Below are positions 1-7,131 of a stretch of DNA of 64,000 bases, in pieces. Source of the stretch: Pseudomonadota bacterium (GTDB lineage: Bacteria; Pseudomonadota; Alphaproteobacteria; Rhizobiales; Beijerinckiaceae). The notes beneath the pieces are model-generated. The model was not told where the DNA came from. It did not search any database and was given only the letters and a program-made list of their open reading frames with translations. The stretch lies in assembly GCA_020161575.1 (NCBI GenBank), contig JAIUNR010000007.1:1-64000 (forward strand). The letters are read 5' to 3'. Positions within the stretch are counted from its first letter, which is position 1. Every line of letters starts with the position of its first letter. A program made the translations under genes and the position numbers.

Positions 1-1
1 A

Positions 2-959
2 ACCCGCTACAACCGTGTCCTGTCGCTTGCCAGTTCAGGTGAGGCACTATTCCGCCGCTCAGAGGCTTTGCTAGATGCCTTTAGGCTCAAAGGGACCATC
101 AGGTTCGAGTTTGCTGGCGCGGATAGCCATGCCGAACAACGCGCAAAACCTCATGGTCAACTGCTCCAATCAATATGTGTTGAGCTTCGACAACCTGTCC
201 CGGGTCAACATCGAGATGTCGAATATCCTCTGCACGGTCTCGACCGGCTCCGGTTATCAGACCCGCAGGCTTTACACCGATGATGAAGTGATGATGTTCG
301 CGGTTGCGCGCCCGATGATTGCCAATGGCATCGGGGACTTTTTCCGCCGCACCGATTTGCTCGACCGTACGATCCCGATCCAGCTCGAGCGGACGGCCGA
401 TCGGAAGTTCATGCGGGAGCGCATCCTTCGCAAGCAATTCGATGCGCTGCTTCCGGAATTGTTGCACGACCTCTATACCGCGATTTCAGTCGCAATCCGG
501 GACGTTGACGACATCGAGCCGTTGACTGACAGCCGGATGGCCGATGCGGCGCATTGGGTCACCTGCGCAGAAACCGCGCTTCCATGGCCTCAGGGCACCT
601 TCGTCAAAATGCTGCTTGAGCTCCAGGCCGCAGCAAAGGCGACGGTGGTCGACAATAGCCTTGTGACCCAGCGGCTCCTGGTCGTGCTGCGCGGGAAAAC
701 GAAGGAAAAGCCCTGGAAGAGCACGATCAATGATTTGCTCATCGCCCTCCGTTCGAAATGGGAGGACGAGGTTCATTCCTTCCCGAAAACGCCAACAGCG
801 CTGTCTGGCATCTTGAAGGAGGACCGTGATGCGCTTCGCCTGCGGGGCATTCACATCGAATTTGGCGAACGGTCGAACCGAGGGCAGCGCATTTCAGCGT
901 GGCTCGACGAAAGCGCCATCGCGGACCCGTTTGAGAATGACCCTAAAGTCATCTTCTGA
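2..959 (+). pseudogene. 5'-truncated, frameshifted primase/helicase-type ATPase remnant of a mobile element
   Basis: From position 75 the frame reads like the C-terminal half of the ATPase found next to integrases in genomic islands (DUF927/primase-helicase-like). Visible family motifs are NNAQNLMV, the FDNLS block, an LYTDDEV block and RPMIANGI, followed by RTDLLDRTI. The P-loop half is not intact. A TAG at 72-74 closes this frame upstream. The frame starting at base 2 is open and ends in ALLD at 65-76; skipping one base (77) joins it to PLGSKG and restores the family's LLDP junction. This suggests a +1 frameshift near 77 in an old gene. The gene also runs off the left edge, so its real start is unknown. 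The mobile-element family is a confident call; pseudogene status is inferred. Confidence 0.6.
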
Positions 960-974
960 ACGGCGAATATAGCC

Positions 975-1107
975 GTGTAGCGCGTGTAGCGACTCCCTAC
1001 CCCTCTCCACAAGAGAACAAGAAAGGGGGGAGGGGGGAGGTAGTTTCTTTCGGGGAGTAGCAGGCGGAGGTAGGGGGTGCATGCGCTGCACGCCTACACC
1101 GCTACAC
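975..1107. repeat. Inverted GTGTAGCG repeats flanking a purine-rich stretch
   Basis: Two direct copies of GTGTAGCG lie at 975-982 and 984-991. The inverted form CTACACCGCTACAC lies at 1094-1107. Between them are a pyrimidine-rich arm (993-1008) and purine-rich runs (about 1024-1042 and 1066-1078) that are themselves roughly complementary. The block fills the gap between the primase-like remnant and the integrase gene, where mobile elements often carry an origin, excision or control site. Its function is not shown by the sequence. Confidence 0.45.
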
Positions 1108-1192
1108 TCGCTGATCCGGCCGCCGCCTCCGCGCTTCAATAACTTCCCGCCGAATCTCGCCCGTGTTTTTTTCGTCTCTCGGAGGCGTTTCC

Positions 1193-2428
1193 ATGTCCAT
1201 GAAGATCAGCATCACCAAGCGCGAGCGTAAGCGCCGCCTGAAGTCCGGTGAAACCGTCGTCAACGAGCGCTGGGTCGCTCAATGGTCTTGTCCGAAATCC
1301 GGTGCCCGGCAGCAGCGGTTTTTCGAGCGCAAGCGCGATGCCGAGGCGTTCCGCAACGAGACCATCGTCGCCTTCGATCGCGGCACCTATTCGGCTCAGA
1401 AGTTGGCTTTGACCGTTGAGCAGGCGATCCGCACCTATATCGAGACGCGCAAGCCGCTCGTGCGCGAGAACACTTTTGCCAGCTACGAATATGACGCGCG
1501 CTACGTCATCGGGCCGCTGCTGCCGCGTGCCGCTCGGGAAGCCCGGATGCGATCGGGCATCGGCACAGTGCCCCGTGGCGTGGAGACGTTCCCCTGCCTG
1601 GGGCACAAGAAGGTGGTGGACCTGACCACCCGCATGATCCGCGAATGGCACCAGATGATCTGCGATGAAGTCAGCGTGAGCGCGGCCAATCGCGCCAAGC
1701 AGATTTTGCGTGCGGCCTTGTTGCTCTCCGCCGAGGACTTTGATTTTCGCCCCGTCGAGATGCCCAAGGGGCTTCAGCGCAACGCCGGAAAGGCGAAGAA
1801 GGCGGTGCTTACCGCCGAACAGATCCGGTTTTTCCTCGAACAAGCCAAGGCGGACCGCGAATGGGGCATCTATTACGCGTTCCCGTTCCTCACCGGCACG
1901 CGCTCGTCTGAGCAGCTCGGCCTGAAATGGGAGGATGTCGATTTCGAGGCGAATGTGATTCATATCCGTCGCACGCAGCTGCGCCAGACCGGCGAACTCT
2001 CGGACATGACCAAGACAGAAGCGGGGACGCGGACCATTCCGCTCGCACCGACCCTGCGCACCATGCTCATGGAATGGCGGCTGCGTTGCCCCCGGCTCGA
2101 GGGGAAGCTTGATCGCGTGTTCCCGGCGCCCGGCCGTCGCCGACCCTGGCCGCTGCCGCGCACCGAGGGCGGAGGGGCGCTGCTCCACCATAACTTTCTC
2201 ACCCGCATCTGGCATCCGGCGCTCAAGCGCGCAGGGTTGCCACCGGTCACGCCGCATTCGGCCCGGCATTCCTACATCTCGGCGCTCCAGACCCTCGGGG
2301 CTGAAGTCGGCCTTGCCGCCCGGCTCGCGGGCCACAAGAGCCCGGTCGTTACGCTGCAATACTACACGCATTCCACCCGCGACGGCGGCGACGTGGTCGC
2401 GGCGCTCGATCGAAGTTTTGGCGGATAA
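1193..2428 (+). CDS. Tyrosine site-specific recombinase (phage/island integrase)
   Basis: This 411-residue integrase catalyses integration and excision of a mobile element through a 3'-phosphotyrosyl intermediate. The catalytic Arg lies in TGTRSSEQLG (about residue 237), the HxxR motif in HSARHSY (about 355), the second His in AGHKS (about 381), and the nucleophile in QYYTHS (about 390). The N-terminal part has the SAM-like core-binding region typical of the family. I start it at ATG 1193, which has GGAGG at 1181-1185; a longer frame to 1163 lacks such a site. Its neighbours are a primase-like remnant upstream and a toxin-antitoxin pair downstream, typical of an integrative element. It is about 13 kb from the nearest tRNA gene in the window, so its attachment site is not evident. 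Confidence 0.93.
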   Translation: MSMKISITKRERKRRLKSGETVVNERWVAQWSCPKSGARQQRFFERKRDAEAFRNETIVAFDRGTYSAQKLALTVEQAIRTYIETRKPLVRENTFASYEYDARYVIGPLLPRAAREARMRSGIGTVPRGVETFPCLGHKKVVDLTTRMIREWHQMICDEVSVSAANRAKQILRAALLLSAEDFDFRPVEMPKGLQRNAGKAKKAVLTAEQIRFFLEQAKADREWGIYYAFPFLTGTRSSEQLGLKWEDVDFEANVIHIRRTQLRQTGELSDMTKTEAGTRTIPLAPTLRTMLMEWRLRCPRLEGKLDRVFPAPGRRRPWPLPRTEGGGALLHHNFLTRIWHPALKRAGLPPVTPHSARHSYISALQTLGAEVGLAARLAGHKSPVVTLQYYTHSTRDGGDVVAALDRSFGG

Positions 2429-2439
2429 CCAGACCCTGC

Positions 2440-2835
2440 CTAACTCGTGAATGGATTGATGACCTTCAGGCCCTCAATCATCTGGCCGCTTTGCAAATCC
2501 TCGCTGAATAAGGTGTCGCAGCCGGCCTGGATCGCAGCGGCGATGATCAGCGCATCGTAGAAATTGAAGCCGCGATCGCGCGCGAGTTTGCGCGCGGCCT
2601 GATGCGCCTCGATTGTGATAGGCAGAACCGGCTCGACGAGGGCCAAGACGTCTTCGATCGCATCATCAATCTCATCCCAGCCCTTCCCAAGCTTTCGACG
2701 CGAGACGGCAGTGAACTCGTTCAGCACCTGAATGCTGACCAGCCCACCGGCCGCAAGAACTTCCCGCGCGCGATCAGCCTTCGAACCCCCTTGTTGGGCG
2801 TAGACCAGGATATTGGTGTCGAAGAAGGCGCTCAC
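2440..2835 (-). CDS. vapC: PIN-domain toxin, VapC family ribonuclease
   Basis: A 131-residue single PIN domain. The four acidic residues expected to bind Mg/Mn are visible: Asp6 (FFDTNILVY), Glu40 (VLNEF), Asp94 (FYDALI) and Asp113 (SEDLQ). VapC toxins cleave tRNA or rRNA when released from their antitoxin. The gene overlaps the antitoxin gene by four bases (2832-2835) and lies downstream of it, the usual vapBC order. It converges with the integrase gene, with only 11 bases between them, so it probably travels with the element and stabilises it. Confidence 0.88.
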   Translation of the reverse strand: MSAFFDTNILVYAQQGGSKADRAREVLAAGGLVSIQVLNEFTAVSRRKLGKGWDEIDDAIEDVLALVEPVLPITIEAHQAARKLARDRGFNFYDALIIAAAIQAGCDTLFSEDLQSGQMIEGLKVINPFTS

Positions 2836-3074
2836 CGTTCGTTCGCCTCATCGCGATCGAACTTGAAATCGGCAGGAGGCATCCAGCCACGCGAGCGCAT
2901 ACGCTCCAAGGCGGCGTTTCGCCGATCGACCTTGCTCACGGCCACGGCGTGCTTGGAGGCATCAACAATCGTGAGCTCGTCACCGGGCTGCAGCTTCATC
3001 GTTTCAACCAGCTTCTTGGGGAGCCGAACTGCGAGGCTGTTGCCCCATTTGGAAACCTGCAACATTCCCTCCAT
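2832..3074 (-). CDS. vapB: AbrB/MazE-type antitoxin paired with VapC
   Basis: An 80-residue protein with an N-terminal swapped-hairpin AbrB-type DNA-binding domain: QVSKWGNSLAVRLPKKLV and PGDELTIVD are hallmark segments (residues about 6-40). The C-terminal tail, rich in charged residues, should wrap the toxin. I start it at ATG 3074; an in-frame TTG at 3077 and an ATG at 3065 are alternatives. As with other VapB proteins it should repress its own operon, and repeated GATATCAT sites lie just upstream at 3087-3110. Confidence 0.85.
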   Translation of the reverse strand: MEGMLQVSKWGNSLAVRLPKKLVETMKLQPGDELTIVDASKHAVAVSKVDRRNAALERMRSRGWMPPADFKFDRDEANER

Positions 3075-3086
3075 CAAATTCTCAGC

Positions 3087-3110
3087 ATGATATCATTCAA
3101 TGGATATCAT
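3087..3110 (-). promoter_or_regulatory. Candidate vapBC operator
   Basis: A perfect 10-bp palindrome ATGATATCAT (3087-3096) is followed one and a half turns later by TGGATATCAT (3101-3110). The pair sits 13-36 bases upstream of the antitoxin start, where dimeric AbrB-type antitoxins usually bind for autoregulation. Confidence 0.55.
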
Positions 3111-3498
3111 TTGCAATGCGGATGCGATCGGAACGAGATTCCCATGAGCAGGCATCAAGCCGCTCGATATGCGTAACTTGCATGCCAAAATGGACCTTGC
3201 TGCACCGCACGCGAGCGACCCCTAGATCCATGAGGGGGGATTCAGCGCGGCTTGGGATACCGCCCGTTGTATGGGCTGAGGCTTCAAAACACAGCCGGTC
3301 GTATCTCGGAATTTCCGCTGGATTCCGCGGTTCCACGGCGGTTACAGGCGCCTCTCCGCAAGCCCATCTCAGCAGTCTATAGGCGATCTAAAATATTGAA
3401 TTCCATGCAGATTTAATCTGCGTTGGTAACATGGCCTGAGAAATTGTGCCGCTGCGATCGGGATGTTTTCATTTTCAATGAAAACAGGAGATCGCGCC
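3111..3498. other. Gene-free stretch between vapBC and a small ORF
   Basis: About 390 bases upstream of the toxin-antitoxin operon. Two short overlapping frames on opposite strands (3097-3336 and 3116-3382) show no family resemblance, no good ribosome site and mutually exclusive coding. I see nothing else beyond the likely vapBC promoter at the left edge. Confidence 0.4.
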
Positions 3499-3687
3499 AT
3501 GATCGGATACTTCGTCACAAACCTCGCCGACAAATCGACCCAGGTCGTTACGCTCGAGGCTGCGGCCGAGATGAGCGAACTCAACGAGGTCGACATCCTC
3601 TGGGCGATCGAGGAATTCGGCATCTGCGAGACCGATACCCACGTCATCGTCTCGGTTGAGATCGAGGCGCTCTCGCCGGCCGCGTGA
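3499..3687 (+). CDS. Small conserved-looking hypothetical protein
   Basis: A 62-residue acidic protein beginning MIGYFVTNLADK. ATG 3499 is chosen because AGGAG lies at 3486-3490 with eight bases of spacing; the frame extends to 3463 without support. The sequence has alternating helix-prone segments (AAAEMSEL, DILWAIEEFG) and no transmembrane or signal segment. I do not recognise the family. It stands alone between vapBC and a secreted protein. Confidence 0.55.
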   Translation: MIGYFVTNLADKSTQVVTLEAAAEMSELNEVDILWAIEEFGICETDTHVIVSVEIEALSPAA

Positions 3688-3831
3688 GCTGAGCTGCTCC
3701 GCCCGTTGAACCCCGCACGTCCTGTGCGCTGGCGCACTGCACGGTCTGAAATCACCAATCCGCGCCGATCAGGGGACTTGCGTGTTCAATAAAGAGACTT
3801 TTAATGCAACATACGACGAAAGGAACTGCCG

Positions 3832-4326
3832 ATGCGCTCAACCTTGACCTGCCTGCCTATCTTGGCTGCCCTCGCCGTGCCGGCCTGGGCGCAGTCGAAT
3901 AGCCTGTCCGGCCCGATCCCCGAGGGAAAGGCCTATTTCTGCGCCTATACGAAGAGCGAAACAAAGATCGGCGACAAGGTCGTTGGTGCACCGAGCGAGA
4001 AGTTCGGCGGCAAGAAGTTCAGCGGCTCCTTCGGCGTGATCATGTCGGACTCGGCCTATCACTGCACCCGGAACAATTGCTACCGCTTCACCCGGAGCCC
4101 AGCCCTGAGCCAGACCACGCAGGTCTATATCGATGACAGCGATGGAACGCGCCTGATCACCAATGCGCTTGCGATCGAGATGACCGGGGGCGTGATGTTC
4201 GAGAGTTCGCTGCAAGGTGTCATGGCCGTCACGCAGCTCTCGGGGGAATGCCGCCTGACAACCCCGGACAAGCTGATCGAGGTGTTCCAGGCCGTCGGCA
4301 AGACACCGCCGAAATCCAAACGCTGA
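3832..4326 (+). CDS. Secreted hypothetical protein
   Basis: A 164-residue protein with a classical signal peptide: a short basic start, a hydrophobic core and a likely cleavage after AWA (about residue 20). The mature part contains several cysteines (FCAY, HCTRNNCYRF, ECRL) that could form disulfides in the periplasm. AAAGGA at 3819-3824 supports ATG 3832. No family is recognised. The next gene, in the same direction, also encodes an exported protein, but the gap of about 170 bases argues against tight coupling. Confidence 0.65.
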   Translation: MRSTLTCLPILAALAVPAWAQSNSLSGPIPEGKAYFCAYTKSETKIGDKVVGAPSEKFGGKKFSGSFGVIMSDSAYHCTRNNCYRFTRSPALSQTTQVYIDDSDGTRLITNALAIEMTGGVMFESSLQGVMAVTQLSGECRLTTPDKLIEVFQAVGKTPPKSKR

Positions 4327-4499
4327 TCGGCGCCCCCATCCGGCCGCGCTCTGCCGGCCGGATACCCCACGGTCTTACGATGACGAAACCCGAGGCGCGC
4401 CCCTGACCCTGCGCTCTGTCGTTCGGAATAGTCGAGCGCTGAAGCCCTATGGCACGGCGCTCCGCCCACCAGCCCCGCCAGAACCCACGGAGGAAACTC

Positions 4500-5192
4500 A
4501 TGAAGCGCCTTGCCCAGCTGACCCTTGCCGCTCTGATTGCCAGTGCCGCGCCGCTTGCGGTTCAAAACACCGCCCAGGCCCAGGAGATCGTCTCCATCGG
4601 TTGGGGCCGAGCGCTTCTGACCATGCCGGCTGCGAAGCCCCGTGCCGTGGTGGTGCTGGTTCCCGGTGGCGATGGCGATATCGGCATCTCGGTTGACGGC
4701 TCCGTCGAGCGTGACCGGAACTGGATTGTCCGCACCCGAGGCGCCTATCGCAAAGCGGGTATCGCCTCGCTGCTCCTCGATGCCGGCGCAGATATCGGAA
4801 CCGCGATCACTGAAGCCCGAAAAATTGCGCCCCGCGTTGTCGTGGTTGCCATGAGCCGGGGCTCGACCCGCATTCCCGCCGCGCTCTCGGCTCGGCCGGA
4901 CGGGCTTGTCCTGGTCTCATCCTTCCTGGACCAGGTGCAATCGCGTCTCGGGGACGCGGGCGCCCTGCCGCCGACCCTGGTCATCCACCACCGCCGCGAC
5001 GATTGCCAGCGCACGCACTTCGAGCAGGTCCCCGGCTTTATGACCTGGGCCGACTCTCGCGCCCGGCTCGTCTGGATCGATGGGGGCCAAAGCGAAGGCA
5101 ACCCGTGCGGTAATCGTGCCTATCACGGGTTCGTGGGACGCGAGGGTGCTGTGGTCTCGGCGATCATAGGGTTCGTGGGAAGGGGGAGGTGA
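4500..5192 (+). CDS. Exported alpha/beta-hydrolase-fold protein
   Basis: A 230-residue protein with an N-terminal signal peptide (residues 1-26, ending AQAQ). The start at ATG 4500 has GGAGG at 4490-4494. A beta-strand plus turn (AVVVLVPGGDGD), a nucleophile-elbow-like segment (VVVAMSRGS, about residue 120), an acid candidate in HHRRDDC and a late His in AYHGFVG fit an alpha/beta hydrolase. The elbow reads S-x-S-x-G-like rather than the strict G-x-S-x-G. The substrate is unknown. A 9-bp GC-rich hairpin (5178-5186 with 5199-5207) overlaps the 3' end but has no T-run. Confidence 0.6.
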   Translation: MKRLAQLTLAALIASAAPLAVQNTAQAQEIVSIGWGRALLTMPAAKPRAVVVLVPGGDGDIGISVDGSVERDRNWIVRTRGAYRKAGIASLLLDAGADIGTAITEARKIAPRVVVVAMSRGSTRIPAALSARPDGLVLVSSFLDQVQSRLGDAGALPPTLVIHHRRDDCQRTHFEQVPGFMTWADSRARLVWIDGGQSEGNPCGNRAYHGFVGREGAVVSAIIGFVGRGR

Positions 5193-5219
5193 GAACCGCC
5201 CCCTTCCAGAAAGCGCGGC

Positions 5220-5798
5220 TTATCGGAAACAATGGTCAGCACGCTCGAAACCATGCGGCTTCACATATAGTTCTGCGAACATCTGCAGCAGCCTCTTGCG
5301 ACAATGAAGCTCGAAGACTCGACCTATCGGTTGAGGGGAGTGAAGCCTTGGTCCGCCGACCCGTTCAAACCAGCCAGAAGCAAATATTTCACCGACATCA
5401 AAGCCGCCCTGAGCCGGGCGAATCAGGTTCCATGCATTTTCTGTAGGCCAGAACGCAACGTGAACCGACAATACGCCAACGTATGCGGGTTCGAGATAGA
5501 CCATGACGGGAATGTTACCAAGCATGAACGTGAATGCGAGAGATGTGCCCTTCTCAAAATCGCGCGTGGGTCCGCCTCTCCAGTTATTTCCATTCGGTGC
5601 CATCGAGATGTGATTGAGTACCACGCCGGCATTAAGTCCAATCGTTACAATATTCAGCCAGACCGCATAACGTACATTACCCTTGCTGAGGTTCCAGGTA
5701 TTACGCTGTGCGCTTGCTGACGTTGCCGAGAGATTGCCCTGAATACCGAGCACAGTAGGCGCGAGCAAAGGCATAGAAGTGTCGCGATAAACGGCCAT
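5220..5798 (-). CDS. Hypothetical protein, Asn/Gly-rich
   Basis: A 192-residue protein starting MAVYRDTSMPLL, with GGAG seven bases upstream of ATG 5798. The N-terminal half is rich in Asn, Gly and Ser with hydrophobic strands (AVWLNIVTIGLNAGVVLNHI, then MLGNIPVMVYLEP), suggesting a beta-rich fold. There is no signal peptide and no recognised domain. The gene is lower in GC than the metabolic core, consistent with the accessory region. It stands alone, facing the hydrolase gene. Confidence 0.5.
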   Translation of the reverse strand: MAVYRDTSMPLLAPTVLGIQGNLSATSASAQRNTWNLSKGNVRYAVWLNIVTIGLNAGVVLNHISMAPNGNNWRGGPTRDFEKGTSLAFTFMLGNIPVMVYLEPAYVGVLSVHVAFWPTENAWNLIRPAQGGFDVGEIFASGWFERVGGPRLHSPQPIGRVFELHCRKRLLQMFAELYVKPHGFERADHCFR

Positions 5799-5956
5799 CG
5801 TGGGTCTCCAATCCTAGAGCTTGTGGGTAAGTTGTCGCGACCTCCTCAATTTAGGCGGCCCATCACGTCTAGGTCAATTATCTGTTTATTTTCAATATCT
5901 TGAACGGAAGCGCGAGGGCGCTAAGAAACGTGAAATAACGTGAAAAATTAAAAATC

Positions 5957-5974
5957 AGAAAAGGGAACTTTTCT
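5957..5974 (-). terminator. Intrinsic terminator of the HNH gene
   Basis: AGAAAAG (5957-5963) pairs with CTTTTCT (5968-5974) around a four-base loop. Read on the minus strand it is followed by T-rich GATTTTTAATTTTTC. It lies 28 bases after the HNH stop codon. Confidence 0.6.
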
Positions 5975-6001
5975 TCGAATTGCGGGTCATTCGAAAAAAA
6001 A

Positions 6002-6904
6002 CTACGCCTTGAAGCAATGCTCTCTGTGCCAACGCAGAAAGTGCGGGTGTGGCCTGAATTTGGTTGAAGCCGGCGCGTGCGCCTTGCCGGTCTTGTTGAT
6101 GAAACCAATCACGCTATCGCGGTCGTTCACCTGGCGTGAAACCAAGATATCGAGATCGTCGCTCAGGCTGATCAGGCCGCGATCAAACATCCAGTGCGCA
6201 GTGCCCGAGAGGGCGATCCCGTTGTTGACGGCGTCGGGGCCGTTCTTTTCAACGGGAACGATATGCGCTGCATCAACCTCCGCGCGTCCACCGCCATTGA
6301 TGAGCTTGAGCCCAGTGACAGCACATCGTTCATCATAGGCGCCGAGAACTACACGGCGAAAAGCCCGATCCCGAACCAGGCGCGAGGTAAACTGCTCAAC
6401 TCGCACGCGGGACTGTTCGAATGCGTAAGGCGCCTGTTGGCCCTCACCAAAGCCCGAGATTTGTTCTGGCTCACCAATGCGGGGAAGCAAAGGCTCTGCG
6501 TCGTTCAATCCCCGACCGATAATTCGGTTGAAATCCGCTGAAGAAATCGGACGAACTGCCGCCTGCGCTCGGCCAGATAGCTTACCGTGCTCGTTCAGAA
6601 GCCCAGCCTCGATCGGCCCATCAGTACCATTGAATGGCACATGGCTCGCGAAATCGAGGTAGCTGCCGGCTTCAATGAGCGCGAGGTACATCCCTGGCGC
6701 TTTTGGATCCGGAATAATCTGCTGTACGCGCGCGATGGCGAAGTAACCCCGGGTCGCGGGGACCTTCGTGGGTTCAAGGTAGACGATCCAATCGCCGACG
6801 CAGGTCTCGGCCCGCGACAGGTACATCGGCGGAAACTGGTAACGCTCAGCCGGGCTGTCGTCGTAAATCGAATCCGAGCGATGCATGAAAACGCAATGGG
6901 CCAT
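6002..6904 (-). CDS. HNH endonuclease, restriction-like
   Basis: A 300-residue protein. The C-terminal part (about residues 180-270) is an HNH_2-type nuclease domain: a CAVTGL zinc-knuckle-like turn, VDAAHIVPVEKNGPD with the first His, then NNGIALSGTAHWMFDRGLI with the Asn and second His. The N-terminal part (about 1-110, with GDWIVYLEPTKV and GYFAIARVQQI) resembles the EVE/PUA-like reader modules often fused to modification-dependent nucleases. It may therefore cut foreign or modified DNA; that role is inferred. No strong ribosome site precedes ATG 6904. It is divergent from the Gabija-like pair and belongs to the same defence island. Confidence 0.8.
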   Translation of the reverse strand: MAHCVFMHRSDSIYDDSPAERYQFPPMYLSRAETCVGDWIVYLEPTKVPATRGYFAIARVQQIIPDPKAPGMYLALIEAGSYLDFASHVPFNGTDGPIEAGLLNEHGKLSGRAQAAVRPISSADFNRIIGRGLNDAEPLLPRIGEPEQISGFGEGQQAPYAFEQSRVRVEQFTSRLVRDRAFRRVVLGAYDERCAVTGLKLINGGGRAEVDAAHIVPVEKNGPDAVNNGIALSGTAHWMFDRGLISLSDDLDILVSRQVNDRDSVIGFINKTGKAHAPASTKFRPHPHFLRWHREHCFKA

Positions 6905-7131
6905 GGACGCAGTGTAGCTTGAGCCGAACCGACTGCAAAATGGGGGCTGTGGAACTTAAGGGGCGAGAACATGGTAGCAGCGGACAGTCGCCTGCTTAGC
7001 CGTACTCAGCGGACAGCTGCCGTTCTATTGCCACCCCTCAATGTTGCCAAAAACGAGGCTTCCAGCACCATTCGAAGCTTGCCATTGTAGGTCCCACCTT
7101 CTCAAATTACTATCGGAAAGGGGGAATCGGA

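Noticed and set aside
1136-2371. Long minus-strand frame opposite the integrase
   Set aside because: It is the antisense shadow of a clearly conserved tyrosine recombinase in GC-rich DNA and has no domain of its own.
3097-3382. Two overlapping short frames on opposite strands
   Set aside because: Mutually exclusive, no ribosome site, no recognisable protein; left as gene-free DNA.
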